Source: VAZQ01 sp035293945 (GTDB taxonomy: Bacteria; Pseudomonadota; Alphaproteobacteria; Rhizobiales; Xanthobacteraceae). Taken from it: a stretch of DNA of 64,000 nt. Positions within the stretch are counted from its first letter, which is position 1. Every line of letters starts with the position of its first letter. Positions 1-9,330 of the stretch are shown in pieces. The stretch is from NCBI GenBank assembly GCA_035293945.1, contig DATGLV010000028.1:1-64000 (forward strand), in the 5' to 3' direction. Position numbers and translations under genes: made by a program. The notes below the pieces were generated by a model that was not told the origin of the DNA, ran no database searches, and saw only the letters and a program-made list of their open reading frames with translations.

Positions 1-282
1 AGTTCTGCAGGTTGCGTTTCCGCGCTACACTCTGTCGGCATCGGGGACCTCATCGAATCCGGCCAAAGTCGTTCTCGCAAAACAACTTTCGCTGATTCGG
101 AGCCCCGATGCGCCAATTACATGTGAGATATCCGGGTTAGACGCAAGCGCGAGGTCAATGCCAGTGCTCAAGCGTGGAGCGCGAAGCTTTCAAACGTAGA
201 CACGCGAAAGCCGGCGCGCCCAGCCCGATCTGGGCCAGGGCGAAGCAGGCTGCAAAAAATCAGAATTCAGGTGGCGGAGCCG

Positions 283-1248
283 TTAAGCCCAGAGCCGTTC
301 GTTCTCCAGGCCTTTATACAGGCCGGCCACGAAGTCGCCGTAGCCGTTGAACAGAAGCGTCGGCCGGCGTTCGTTGAGGCCGATCAGAGACTCGGTCGCC
401 TGGCTCCAGCGCGGATGCGGAACTTGCGGATTGACGTTGGCCCAGAAGCCATACTCGGATTCCTGCAGCGCTTCCCAATAGGTCCTGGGTCGTTGGTCCG
501 TGAAAGTGAAATGCGTGATGGACTTGATCGATTTGAACCCATACTTCCACGGCACCGCAAGGCGCAGCGGCGCGCCTTGCGATTTCGACACCGGCTTGCC
601 GTAGGCGCCAGTGACCAAGAAGGCGAGCTCGTTGGTGGCCTCCGCGATGGTCAGTCCCTCCGTATATGGCCAGGGATACCAGGTCTGTTTCTGGCCCGGC
701 GCGACCGTCGGATCGAGGAATGTTTCCATCTTCAGATATTTTGCGGCGGACAGCGGCTTCGCCAAATCCACGAGCTTGGCCAGCGGAAAGCCGGACCACG
801 GGATTGCCATGCCCCATGCTTCGACGCAGCGATGGCGATAAAGGCGCTCCTCCAGGGGCATCTTGCGGATGAGGTCGTCGAGACCGATCTCCTGCGGCTT
901 CTCCACCATGCCGTCGATCTTGACGGTCCAAGGCCGCAGCTTGAGCGCCTGCGCGGCGCGAGCGATCTGCTTGGAGGTGCCGAACTCGTAGAAATTATTG
1001 TAGTTGATGTTGATCTTCTCGTCCGTGATGGGCCGGTCGAGCACGTATTTCTCGTTGCGCTTCACCGGATAGAGGTCGGCTGTCGGATCGGGCAGGTCGG
1101 CGACACGCTGCGCCTGCGCAATCACCGGCGCCATCGCGGCTGCGGCCGCCCCGGCAGCCGCCAAGAAAGCACGGCGATCGAAAAAGAAATGCTCGGGGGT
1201 GGCATCGCGCTCGGGAATTTCCCAGCCGCGGCGGCGAATCACATGCAT
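283..1248 (-). CDS. msrP: MsrP, periplasmic protein-methionine-sulfoxide reductase catalytic subunit
   Basis: Molybdopterin-dependent reductase that repairs oxidised methionines in periplasmic proteins. The 321-residue product starts with a twin-arginine signal (RRAFLAAAG from about residue 25, then an Ala-rich stretch ending AQA), so it should be exported folded through Tat. The family Moco-binding cysteine lies in YRHRCVEAWGMAIPW (C141), followed by the WSGFPL and WKYGFKSIK motifs of MsrP/YedY. Length fits the family. The usual membrane partner MsrQ, a haem protein that feeds electrons from the quinone pool, is not visible downstream, where only about 280 bases remain before the window edge. 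The family call is firm; the electron donor is unknown. Confidence 0.95.
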   Translation of the reverse strand: MHVIRRRGWEIPERDATPEHFFFDRRAFLAAAGAAAAAMAPVIAQAQRVADLPDPTADLYPVKRNEKYVLDRPITDEKININYNNFYEFGTSKQIARAAQALKLRPWTVKIDGMVEKPQEIGLDDLIRKMPLEERLYRHRCVEAWGMAIPWSGFPLAKLVDLAKPLSAAKYLKMETFLDPTVAPGQKQTWYPWPYTEGLTIAEATNELAFLVTGAYGKPVSKSQGAPLRLAVPWKYGFKSIKSITHFTFTDQRPRTYWEALQESEYGFWANVNPQVPHPRWSQATESLIGLNERRPTLLFNGYGDFVAGLYKGLENERLWA

Positions 1249-1425
1249 GGGCGCTCCTCCAGATCGTCAGTTCTGCACTACGCGGGCACGCGGTCACCGG
1301 CAAGTCACAGATGCGGCACCCCGCGTGTGAGCGCAGATGACGTTTCGTCCCCTTCTACCCTAAGGCCGCACTGCTGAAGACGAGGATAACGGACCATCCG
1401 CCGGCGCGGAAACCCGTACCCACGC

Positions 1426-3477
1426 TCATGCGGCGGCCGCCTTGCGGGCGGCCACGATCTGGTCGGCGGTGCGGCCGGTAACCTCCGCCATGTGATCGAA
1501 TTTCGTGGTGAAGGTGCCGACCCCGGCAGTGGCGGAGCGAACCTCTACGATCAGGTCGCCAACCTCTGCCTCCGGCATTTGCACACGCACCACGTCCCAG
1601 CCATCCCAGCCCTCGCGAGTATCGAATCCGAGGATCTGGCCGCGCCGTCCTGCCATCAGCGCGTTCATCTTCGCGGTCGCCTCCGTGGGGCAGACGATCT
1701 CCACCTGGTGGATCGGCTCGAGGAGCACCGGGTTGCACTGCGGCAGGCCTTCGGAAATGCCGATCCGACCGGCGATGCGGAACGCCATGTCGGAGGAATC
1801 CACGGTGTGATAGGAGCCGTCGATCAGCTTGACCGCGATATCAACCACCGGGAAGCCGAGCGGTCCGCTCTTGAGTGCGTCGATGACCCCCTCCTCGACG
1901 GACGGGATGTAGTTGCGCGGCACCACTCCGCCCTTGATCTCCTCCGTGAAGCTGAAGCCGGAGCCGCGCGGCAGCGGCTTGATGTCGAGCACCACGTCAC
2001 CGAACTGGCCGTGGCCTCCTGACTGCTTCTTGTGGCGCCCGCGCTGCACGATCGGCTTCTTGATGGTCTCGCGGTAGCCGACAGTCGGCTTGCGGGTTAC
2101 GATGGCAACACCGAAGCGGTCCGCCAGCCGCTCGGTGGCGACCCGCAGATGCATCTCGCCCTGCCCCCACATCACGACCTCATGCGCTTCCGGATTGTGG
2201 ATTACGGTGATCGAAGGATCCTCTTCCAACAACCGGGTCAAGGCCTGGCCGAGCTTGACGTCGTCCTTGCGCTCCTTGGCGGCAACCGCGATGGCGAGCA
2301 CCGGCGGCAGCGGCACGAGCTTGACGAGCTGCGCATGCGCCTGCTTGCCGGCAGTCAGCGTGTCGCCCGTATTGGCGTGGTCGAGGCGGCCCAACGCGAC
2401 CGTCTCGCCGGTTTGCGCCGGCCCCCGCTTCTCGGTTGACTGCCCGAGCAGCTTGAACACGCCCGCCACGCGGCCTGCTTCGCGCTCGGGCGAGATGAAG
2501 GTGGTGCCGTCGGCCACCGGGCCGTTGAGCACCCGCACCACCGACATCTTGCCGCCGTGCGGGGTGTAAAACGTCTTGATCACGTTCACGATCGGATCAC
2601 CGCCCGGCTTGAGGCCGAGCCGCTCGTTCGTCTTCTCGATCGTCGGCGCCTCGTGGCGCAATGCCTTCATCAGCCGCAGCACGCCGTTGCTGCGGCTGGC
2701 ATTGCCGATCAGCACCGGACACACCAATCCCTCGCGCAGCTCCTTGGTGAGGTCGTCGAAAATCTTGTCGCGCGGCGGCGGAATGTCCTCCAAAAGCTGT
2801 TCCATCAGCTCGTCATCGTGGTCGGCAAGCGTTTCCAGCATGTGGAAGCGCGCGTCCTTCTCTCGGCTGAGCTCATCGCCGGCGAGCTCCACGATCTCCG
2901 AGGGCGCGTGCTCCTTGTAGACATAGGCGCGCTCGAGCGCGAGGTCGGTGAACCCGGTGATGATGTCGTCCGACCAGATCGGGATCTGGCGCAACAGCAG
3001 CGGCATCCGCGAAACCGGCTGCAGAAAGCTCAGCGTATCGCGAACGCGCTTGTCGGCCTTGTCGATCTTGTTGAGGAACAGGAAATGCGGAACCTTGAGA
3101 TCCTCGAGCTCACGCAAGATCAATTGCAGCTGCGGGACCTTCTTCTCGTCGGCCTCGCACACCACGACCGCGGCATCCACGAACGGCACCACAGCGCGCA
3201 TGTCCTGCACGAATTCCACCGAGCCGGGACAATCGATGAACGTATAGCTGTCGCCCATGAACGTGGTGGTCGCGACCGAAAGCTCGACGCTCATCTGGTG
3301 ATGGCGCGCCTCGTGGCTCGAATCCCCCACGGTCGTGCCGGCCTCGACCGTGCCCTGCCGCGCGATCGCCCCCGTGCGCGCCAGAATGGCTTCGAGCAAT
3401 GTGGTCTTGCCGCTCTGGAACGGTCCCAACAGCGCAATGCACCGGGGGCCGCTTGCTCGGGTGTCGCTTTGTGCCAT
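1426..3477 (-). CDS. EF-G-like translational GTPase (FusA2-type paralogue)
   Basis: A 683-residue translational GTPase with the elongation-factor-G domain order: GTPase domain, beta-barrel domain II, and domains III-V ending in an EF-G C-terminal fold. G1 is GPFQSGKT (residues 18-25) in place of the canonical GHxDxGKT; G3 is DCPG and G4 is NKID. I placed the start at the ATG with GGGAGG just upstream, five codons inside the longest reading frame. The divergent P-loop and the absence of str-operon neighbours (rpsL, rpsG, tufA) suggest an accessory paralogue and not the main EF-G. Its specific role in ribosome rescue, recycling or stress is not known from sequence. Confidence 0.9.
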   Translation of the reverse strand: MAQSDTRASGPRCIALLGPFQSGKTTLLEAILARTGAIARQGTVEAGTTVGDSSHEARHHQMSVELSVATTTFMGDSYTFIDCPGSVEFVQDMRAVVPFVDAAVVVCEADEKKVPQLQLILRELEDLKVPHFLFLNKIDKADKRVRDTLSFLQPVSRMPLLLRQIPIWSDDIITGFTDLALERAYVYKEHAPSEIVELAGDELSREKDARFHMLETLADHDDELMEQLLEDIPPPRDKIFDDLTKELREGLVCPVLIGNASRSNGVLRLMKALRHEAPTIEKTNERLGLKPGGDPIVNVIKTFYTPHGGKMSVVRVLNGPVADGTTFISPEREAGRVAGVFKLLGQSTEKRGPAQTGETVALGRLDHANTGDTLTAGKQAHAQLVKLVPLPPVLAIAVAAKERKDDVKLGQALTRLLEEDPSITVIHNPEAHEVVMWGQGEMHLRVATERLADRFGVAIVTRKPTVGYRETIKKPIVQRGRHKKQSGGHGQFGDVVLDIKPLPRGSGFSFTEEIKGGVVPRNYIPSVEEGVIDALKSGPLGFPVVDIAVKLIDGSYHTVDSSDMAFRIAGRIGISEGLPQCNPVLLEPIHQVEIVCPTEATAKMNALMAGRRGQILGFDTREGWDGWDVVRVQMPEAEVGDLIVEVRSATAGVGTFTTKFDHMAEVTGRTADQIVAARKAAAA

Positions 3478-3792
3478 GACTGCCTCCCACATCGACCCGA
3501 TTGGTCTTGATCAGAGACACGACATCGTTTCAGGCCGGAGGGGGGATTGGCAAGAGGCGGGAATGTCACGCGCCGTTCCCCGAGAGCGCCAACCCCGTGA
3601 TGGCGATGCGCAATGAACCGGCGGCAAAGGCGGCGGCACGCTAGTGCCCTGCGTCCGAAGCCCGTCATGCACGCTTGAGACGAGCTTGGGAAACAAAAGG
3701 GGTACCAGCAACTTTTGTGATTCCAGTGCCGCTTCTCGATCTCAAGTTCCCGAGATGACCTTGCGCCAGGCGCAGCAGGAGCTTCAGACCGG
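3478..3792. other. Intergenic region without a recognised gene
   Basis: 315 bases upstream of the EF-G-like gene and downstream of the DUF992 gene, both on the minus strand. It should hold the EF-G-like gene promoter. I see no convincing terminator, RNA gene or conserved ORF. Confidence 0.5.
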
Positions 3793-4272
3793 CTAGCGCG
3801 CCGGTCGCAGGCTCAGATTGGCTACCCCGAGAGCGACATTCAGGCCGACCTGACCCTGAATCGATAAAGGCTGCAGTGCGACCGTGCGGTTGGAGCCGCC
3901 GACCAGGACATTGGCGCCCAGCCCGACCGCGACCGTGGCCTCGCCGCTCGCACCCGCATAGTCGCCGGCCAGGAACCCGTATCCCCGGCTGGTGTCGGCG
4001 TACACGGCCCACATCATCGAGCCGCCGGCGGTGGCGCCGAGATCGAGTCCGAATTTGGTGATGGTGCCGACATAGCCTTCCTGCGGAAAGCCCGGCTGGT
4101 CCGGAGTGAACAGGCAGTTCACCGTGCGCTGGGAGCCGATGATGAGGCCGAGCCCGGCCGACACATCGCAATTGAGAACACCGGTGCGTACCCGTTGCGC
4201 TTGCGCGCTCTGCGGTACCGACGACGCGACCGCCGCGGCCAGGACCGCAACGCCAACCAAGACTCGACGCAT
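3793..4272 (-). CDS. DUF992 domain-containing exported protein
   Basis: 159 residues with a Sec signal peptide (MRRVLVGVAVLAAAVASS...AQA). The mature part has the DUF992 pattern: GVLNCDVSAGLGLIIGSQR near the start, the cysteine pair in LNCD and VNCLF, then TKFGLDLGAT and a glycine-rich beta region ending LSLRPAR. The family is common in Hyphomicrobiales, probably periplasmic or outer-membrane associated, and of unknown function. It stands alone between two longer minus-strand genes. Confidence 0.85.
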   Translation of the reverse strand: MRRVLVGVAVLAAAVASSVPQSAQAQRVRTGVLNCDVSAGLGLIIGSQRTVNCLFTPDQPGFPQEGYVGTITKFGLDLGATAGGSMMWAVYADTSRGYGFLAGDYAGASGEATVAVGLGANVLVGGSNRTVALQPLSIQGQVGLNVALGVANLSLRPAR

Positions 4273-4481
4273 TTACCCCTCCCCTATCGGTTCGGCCGCC
4301 CGAGACATGCGGGCGAGGCCGAGGCCCGTATCATTGTAGCGCATGTCGGGGAAAAAAAGCATGCCTCTGGCGAAAAACGGCGGCGGATACCGCGAGGAGC
4401 TGCGCTGCCGGGCTCGCCCACGCGGCCATGCCGGACGCGCGGGCAAGAATCAGGGCCAAAGCGCGAAGAGCGCAATCCGCG

Positions 4482-5684
4482 TCAGTGGAGGTTGCCACAG
4501 AACCGCTGGATGCGGCGGCACGCCTCCTCCAGATCCGTGGTTTTGGTAGCGTAGGAAATCCGGAACGCCGGGCCGAGGCCGAATGCCGTACCCTGCACCA
4601 CCGCAACCCCCTCGGCTTCGAGCAGCTCGGTCACGAAATCCTCGTCAGTGGCGATGCGCTTGCCCGAAGGAGCCGTCTTGCCGATGGCGCCGCTGCATAT
4701 CGGATAGACGTAAAACGCGCCTTCCGGCTTAAGGCAGTGAAGCCCCTTCGCCTGGTTGAGCATGGAGACACAGAGGTCGCGTCGCTCCTTGAACACCTTG
4801 TTGTGCTCGGCAATGAAATCCTGCGGTCCGTCGAGCGCCTCGACCCCGGCCCACTGGGCAATCGAATTGGGGTTGGTGGTCGACTGCGACTGCAAGGTCG
4901 CGATCGCCTTGATGAGCAGCTCGGGCGCGCCCCCATAGCCGAGCCGCCAGCCGGTCATGCAATAGGCCTTGGACATCCCGTTGAGCGTGAGCGTGCGCTC
5001 GAACAGCGAGGGCTCGACCTGCGCGGGCGACCAGAACTTGAAATCGTCGTAGACGAGATGCTCGTACATGTCGTCCGAAAGCAGCCAGACATGCGGGTGG
5101 CGCATCAGCACCTCGGTGACGGCCTTGACCTCCTCGCGCGTATAGGCGGCTCCGGTCGGGTTCGACGGTGAGTTGAAGATCAGCCATTTGGTTTTCGGCG
5201 TGATCGCCTTCTCGAGCGCTTCCGGCTTCATCTTGAAGCCATGCTCCGGCTTGGTCTCGACGATCACCGGGGTCGCGCCGGCGAGCAGCACGATATCCGG
5301 GTAGCTCACCCAGTAGGGCGCCGGAATGACCACCTCGTCGCCCGGGTTGAGCGTCACCATCATGGCATTGAACAGCACCTGCTTGCCGCCGGCGCCGACC
5401 GTGATCTGCGAAGGCTTGTAGTCGAGCCCATTCTCGCGCTTGAATTTGCGCGCGATCGCCGCCTTGAGCTCGGCGATGCCGTCGATATTGGTGTACTTGC
5501 TCTCGCCGCGCTCGATCGCCTTGATGGCAGCGCGCTTGATGTTGTCCGGCGTGTCGAAATCCGGCTCGCCGGCCCCAAGCCCGATGACGTTGCGCCCCGC
5601 CGCTTTGAGCGCGCGGGCCTTGTCCGTCACCGCGATGGTGGCAGAGGGCTTGATGCGCTTGAGCGAGTCGGCAAGGAAGGCCAT
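4482..5684 (-). CDS. aatA: Class I pyridoxal-phosphate aspartate aminotransferase
   Basis: 400-residue fold-type I aminotransferase, likely converting aspartate and 2-oxoglutarate to oxaloacetate and glutamate, as in alphaproteobacterial AatA. Visible motifs are GAGEPDFDTP (about 38-47), the SPSNPTGA loop (172-179), the PLP-stacking and phosphate-binding regions, and NGMSKAYCMTGWRLGY with the Schiff-base lysine K239. The start is the ATG preceded by GGAGAC. The frame stays open about 200 codons further upstream, but that part has no family similarity and lacks a ribosome-binding site. Some members of this branch also accept prephenate, so substrate range is inferred. Confidence 0.93.
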   Translation of the reverse strand: MAFLADSLKRIKPSATIAVTDKARALKAAGRNVIGLGAGEPDFDTPDNIKRAAIKAIERGESKYTNIDGIAELKAAIARKFKRENGLDYKPSQITVGAGGKQVLFNAMMVTLNPGDEVVIPAPYWVSYPDIVLLAGATPVIVETKPEHGFKMKPEALEKAITPKTKWLIFNSPSNPTGAAYTREEVKAVTEVLMRHPHVWLLSDDMYEHLVYDDFKFWSPAQVEPSLFERTLTLNGMSKAYCMTGWRLGYGGAPELLIKAIATLQSQSTTNPNSIAQWAGVEALDGPQDFIAEHNKVFKERRDLCVSMLNQAKGLHCLKPEGAFYVYPICSGAIGKTAPSGKRIATDEDFVTELLEAEGVAVVQGTAFGLGPAFRISYATKTTDLEEACRRIQRFCGNLH

Positions 5685-6100
5685 GGATGTCTCCGATTGA
5701 GGCAAAGAGTACAATTTTGTGCACTGCGTCCTAGAGCATTTTCGCCCGAAGTGGAAACGGCTTTCCGCACAAAATCGCAACAATTGCAAAATGTGAGGAT
5801 GCTGCCGCCCCGGCACCGCTGTCGGCCTGTCGGACGGGCGAGCCGTTTGCTCCCGGCGGCTGTTGCAACAGAATAAAGCCGCAGCATCTCGACACTGCAG
5901 TGCAAACTCCTTCTCACGACTTTTCTGTCGATGTTGTGATCGCTTGCCCGCAGGGCTTCCCCTATGGTGCGGCTCGTGCTGCACCGCCGCGCCACGACAT
6001 TGCCGCCGTCCTGTGACAGGTGAGTCGTGGCTTGTGCCGGTCAGCCTTACTCCAGCCTGCTTGAAGTGGCTCGCGACGCGCAAAGGCACCGAGGAACGGA
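5685..6100. other. Divergent intergenic region with a rhizobial dispersed-repeat fragment
   Basis: 416 bases between the divergent aatA and GST genes; both promoters should lie here. Around 5730-5775 it holds a gagcattttcg ... gaagtgg ... ttccgcacaaaatcgc motif resembling a short element I recall as widespread in Bradyrhizobium-type genomes. No ORF is credible. Confidence 0.5.
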
Positions 6101-6730
6101 ATGTATACGCTCTATTCGATGCAGCGATCCGGCAACAGCTACAAGGTGCGCATGGCTCTCGCCCAGCTAGGCATCCCGTATCGTCTCGTCGAGATCGACA
6201 TCCTGCGCGGAGAGAGCCGGACGCCGGAGTTTCTCGCCAAGAATCCGAGCGGCCAAGTGCCGCTCCTGGAGGTCGCGCCCAATCGCTACTTGTCCGAGTC
6301 GAATGCAATCCTCTGGTATGTAACGGTCGGGTCCGCCCTTGCCCCGGAGGATCGCATCGAGCGTGCCGAAGCGCTGCAGTGGATGTTCTTCGAGCAGCAC
6401 AGCCTGGAGCCCAATATCGGGGCGGCCTACTTTTGGTTGGTCCTGGTGAAAGGCGGGCGTGAGCTGCAGCAGCACGCGCTCGAGGATTGGATGGAGCAGG
6501 GCTATCGCTCGCTCCGCATCATGGAGGATCATCTCAAGCGGCACCGCTTTTTTGCTGCCGACCGTTATACCATCGCCGATATAGCGCTGTATGCTTATAC
6601 CCATCTTGCCGGCGAATGCGACTTCGATCTGACCGCCTTTCCGGCGGTCCGCGACTGGCTCGACCGGGTGACTGCGCAGCCCGGTCATCTGCGCATGGAG
6701 CAGCAACTGGCCGACCTGATGGCCGAATGA
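6101..6730 (+). CDS. Glutathione S-transferase family protein
   Basis: 209 residues. The N-terminal thioredoxin-like domain begins MYTLYSMQRSGNSYKVRMAL, has the cis-proline GQVPLLEV loop and the glutathione gamma-glutamyl motif SESNAIL. The all-helical C-terminal domain includes FFAADRYTIADIALYAYTHLA, the usual N-capping-box region. Start supported by a GAGGAACGGA purine stretch. A detoxification or thiol-transfer role is probable; the substrate cannot be read from sequence. Confidence 0.9.
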   Translation: MYTLYSMQRSGNSYKVRMALAQLGIPYRLVEIDILRGESRTPEFLAKNPSGQVPLLEVAPNRYLSESNAILWYVTVGSALAPEDRIERAEALQWMFFEQHSLEPNIGAAYFWLVLVKGGRELQQHALEDWMEQGYRSLRIMEDHLKRHRFFAADRYTIADIALYAYTHLAGECDFDLTAFPAVRDWLDRVTAQPGHLRMEQQLADLMAE

Positions 6731-6907
6731 GTGCGGCTGCCGCCCTGACACGCTGTGGCGCTCAGGCCACGGAGCGCGTCAATCCGCACGAAGAGATCGT
6801 CGCGTTAACGCTTTGCTAACCATATTTCACAGCCTTGCCTTGATCCGGCCGAACCGCGGCCCCGTCCAGGAGGCAATTTCATACCAAAGTGATCCGTGGA
6901 GATTCGT

Positions 6908-7105
6908 ATGTCCAATCGTCTGGAGCCGATGCGACCGCAACCCGAGCTTGGGCCGGCCGCACTCGCGCAATTGATCGCAACTGTCACCTTGGCACTCTGC
7001 ACTCTCATCGTTGCGACCGCCGTATCGATCGGTCTTGCGCGCGCGGCGGGTTCAAGCATCGGCGCCGACAATGTGCCTCCCTTCGCCACCCAGCTGGGTA
7101 AATAG
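6908..7105 (+). CDS. Small single-pass membrane protein, unknown function
   Basis: 65 residues starting at the ATG preceded by GGAG with a six-base gap; a GTG four codons earlier is also in frame. One hydrophobic helix (about residues 20-44, LIATVTLALCTLIVATAVSIGL) is followed by a short polar tail ending FATQLGK. It lies between the GST and the first ABC exporter on the same strand. I do not recognise the family. The start signal and clean membrane segment support it, but size keeps the call moderate. Confidence 0.5.
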   Translation: MSNRLEPMRPQPELGPAALAQLIATVTLALCTLIVATAVSIGLARAAGSSIGADNVPPFATQLGK

Positions 7106-7255
7106 GGCGCAGGCCGCAGCCAACCACGGTGCGCCACCTGACCGTCGCTTCGCTGCGTCCCGAGCGCGGCAGGGCGCCCTTGGCGGTGCGCTGCCGAACC
7201 GCAGCACCAGGACCCTGCCTTGCACCCCCGCAATCACGGGGCTAACCATGCCGAA

Positions 7256-9103
7256 ATGTTCTCATTATTCGAACGCCTGCTGCGGCCGACCGCGGTCCCG
7301 GACCAGCCGGAGCCGCCGGCGGGGCTGATCGCGTTCTTCTGGCACTTCGCCAAGCAGGCGAAGTGGCTGTTCGTCGCCTTGTTTGCGATCGAGATGCTGG
7401 TGGCGCTGACCGACAGCGCCGTGCCCTGGTTCACCGGCCGCATCGTGACGCTGATCACCACGGTGCCGGCGGAGCGCTTCCTCGGCACGACCTGGCCGAT
7501 GCTCGCCGGCATGGCGTTTGTGCTGCTGGTGGCGCGGCCCGCCGTCGCGCTCTCACGCTATCTCGTGGTCAACCAGGCGATCGCCGCGCCGTTCAGCAGC
7601 CTGATCCGCTGGCAGGCGCACTGGCACGTCGTGCGCCAGAGCTGGGCGTTCTTCCAGAACGACTTTGCGGGCCGCATCGCCAACCGCGTGATGCAGACCG
7701 GCCCCTCGGTGCGCTCGTCGCTGACCTCGTCAGTCACGGCGCTCTGGTACATCCTCGTCTATGGGGTCACGGCGATCGGCATGATGGCGAGCGCCGATCC
7801 GCTGCTGATGATCCCGATCCTCGCCTGGTTCGGCGGCTATGCGACTTTGCTCTGGTACTTCGTGCCGCGCATGCGCGAGCGCTCCAAGGCGAGCTCGGAG
7901 GCCCGCTCGGCACTGATGGGCCGCGTCGTCGACAGCTACACCAACATCCTCACCGTCAAGCTGTTTGCCCGCGCCCGCGACGAGGACATGTATGTCCGCG
8001 ACGCCGTCGAGCGCCATCTCGGGCTTTTTCTCGCGGCGCAGCGGCTGATGACGGCGTTCGGGACGTTGCTCAATATGCTCAATGCCGGCCTCATCGTCGG
8101 CGGCGGAGCACTGGCGCTGGTGCTGTGGCGCTACGGCGCCGTCGAGGTCGGGGCCGTCGCCATGGTGCTGCCGCTCACTCTGCAGCTCACCAACATGTCG
8201 CGCCAGATCGCAACGCAAATCACCGACATATTCGAGGATGTCGGCGTGGTGCAGGAAGGCATGCTGACCATCGCACAGCCGCTGCGCCTTACCGATGCGG
8301 CGACCGCCAAGCCGCTTCTCGTGCGCGAGGGGCGCGTCGCCTTCGAGCAGGTGCGCTTCGGCTACGGCCGCGAAACGGGAGTTCTGCAGGGATTTTCGCT
8401 CAACGTTAAAGCAGGCGAGAAAATCGGGCTGGTCGGCCGCTCCGGCGCCGGCAAGTCGACCGTGGTCAATCTGTTGCTGCGCTTCTTCGATCTCGAAGGC
8501 GGCCGCATCCTGATCGATGGGCAGGATATCGCCACCGTCACGCAGGAGAGCTTGCGGGCGCAGATCTCAGTGGTGACGCAGGACACCTCGCTCCTGCACC
8601 GCTCAATTCGTGAGAACATCCGCTACGGCCGCCCGGATGCGAGCGAGGCCGAAATCCTCGACGCGGCGCGGCTTGCACAAGCCGATGAATTCATCCCTTC
8701 GCTCGAGGACTGGCGCGGCAATCGCGGTTATGATGCGCATGTGGGCGAGCGCGGGGTGAAGCTGTCCGGGGGCCAGCGCCAGCGTATCGCGATTGCGCGG
8801 GTGATCCTCCGCAACGCCCCGATCCTGGTGCTCGACGAAGCCACGTCTGCGCTCGACAGCGAGATCGAGGCGGCGATCCAGTCGAGCCTCGACACGCTGA
8901 TGGCCGGCAAGACCGTCATCGCCATCGCGCATCGGCTCTCCACCATCGCCCGCATGGATCGCCTGGTGGTGCTCGACCATGGCCGTATCGTCGAGCAGGG
9001 CAGCCATGCGGCGCTCCTGCGCCAGAACGGGCACTATGCGGCGCTCTGGCGCCGGCAGTCGGGCGGCTTCCTCGATGCCGCCGACATGCAGGCCGCGGAG
9101 TAA
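7256..9103 (+). CDS. ABC exporter half-transporter (fused membrane and ATPase domains), copy 1
   Basis: 615 residues: an N-terminal six-helix type I exporter domain (about 30-330) and a C-terminal nucleotide-binding domain. Walker A is GLVGRSGAGKST (about 392-403), the signature is KLSGGQRQRIAI (about 500), Walker B is ILVLDEATSALD (about 523) and the switch histidine is in IAIAHRLS. I chose the ATG giving MFSLFERLLRP because copy 2 has the matching MFALLERQLPP; a TTG 12 codons upstream is open. It probably pairs with the adjacent copy 2 as a heterodimer. Substrate unknown (MsbA/lipid A, drug or peptide exporter types are all possible). Confidence 0.92.
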   Translation: MFSLFERLLRPTAVPDQPEPPAGLIAFFWHFAKQAKWLFVALFAIEMLVALTDSAVPWFTGRIVTLITTVPAERFLGTTWPMLAGMAFVLLVARPAVALSRYLVVNQAIAAPFSSLIRWQAHWHVVRQSWAFFQNDFAGRIANRVMQTGPSVRSSLTSSVTALWYILVYGVTAIGMMASADPLLMIPILAWFGGYATLLWYFVPRMRERSKASSEARSALMGRVVDSYTNILTVKLFARARDEDMYVRDAVERHLGLFLAAQRLMTAFGTLLNMLNAGLIVGGGALALVLWRYGAVEVGAVAMVLPLTLQLTNMSRQIATQITDIFEDVGVVQEGMLTIAQPLRLTDAATAKPLLVREGRVAFEQVRFGYGRETGVLQGFSLNVKAGEKIGLVGRSGAGKSTVVNLLLRFFDLEGGRILIDGQDIATVTQESLRAQISVVTQDTSLLHRSIRENIRYGRPDASEAEILDAARLAQADEFIPSLEDWRGNRGYDAHVGERGVKLSGGQRQRIAIARVILRNAPILVLDEATSALDSEIEAAIQSSLDTLMAGKTVIAIAHRLSTIARMDRLVVLDHGRIVEQGSHAALLRQNGHYAALWRRQSGGFLDAADMQAAE

Positions 9104-9114
9104 CAAACATCGGG

Positions 9115-9200
9115 GTCGTGCCTGCGAAAGCAGGCACCCATACGGCTACGCGCCATCGAGAGCACACGGCGGTATGGGCCCCTGCTTTCGCAGGGACGAC
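9115..9200. repeat. MITE-like 86-bp element with long inverted ends
   Basis: Begins GTCGTGCCTGCGAAAGCAGG and ends CCTGCTTTCGCAGGGACGAC. The outer roughly 28 bases are near-perfect inverted repeats, with ACCCATA facing TATGGGC inside. It starts about a dozen bases after the stop of ABC copy 1. Related fragments (CTGCTTTCGCA plus ACGAC) occur near 11290-11310 and 30900-30925, so it belongs to a dispersed family. Confidence 0.65.
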
Positions 9201-9307
9201 CAAATTAATCGCCCGCCACAGTGCGGTCATGAAACACCTCTAGACACGCGCCGTCCCAATGTCCCTGGCAGTCCTGCCGCCCGGTGCCCCGGCGCCGCGC
9301 GGCATCG
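9137..9307. repeat. Direct repeat R1, linker upstream of ABC copy 2
   Basis: About 171 bases that recur almost unchanged at 11249-11418, differing by roughly half a dozen substitutions and one base of length. It covers the right half of the MITE-like element, the CAAATTAATCGCCCGCC segment and a GC-rich tail ending CGCGCGGCATCG. Together with the near-identical ends of the two ABC genes it marks a tandem duplication. Confidence 0.85.
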
Positions 9308-9330
9308 CTGTTTTTTGCGCGAGCCCCGCC

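Noticed and set aside
1..282. Possible msrQ or RNA gene at the left edge
   Set aside because: No ORF, tRNA fold or conserved motif seen.
271..1377. Long plus-strand ORF opposite msrP
   Set aside because: GC-rich antisense shadow; Arg- and His-rich with no domain pattern.
5685..6308. Open frame extending aatA about 208 codons upstream
   Set aside because: Not similar to the family, no ribosome-binding site, and the ATG at 5684 gives normal AatA length.
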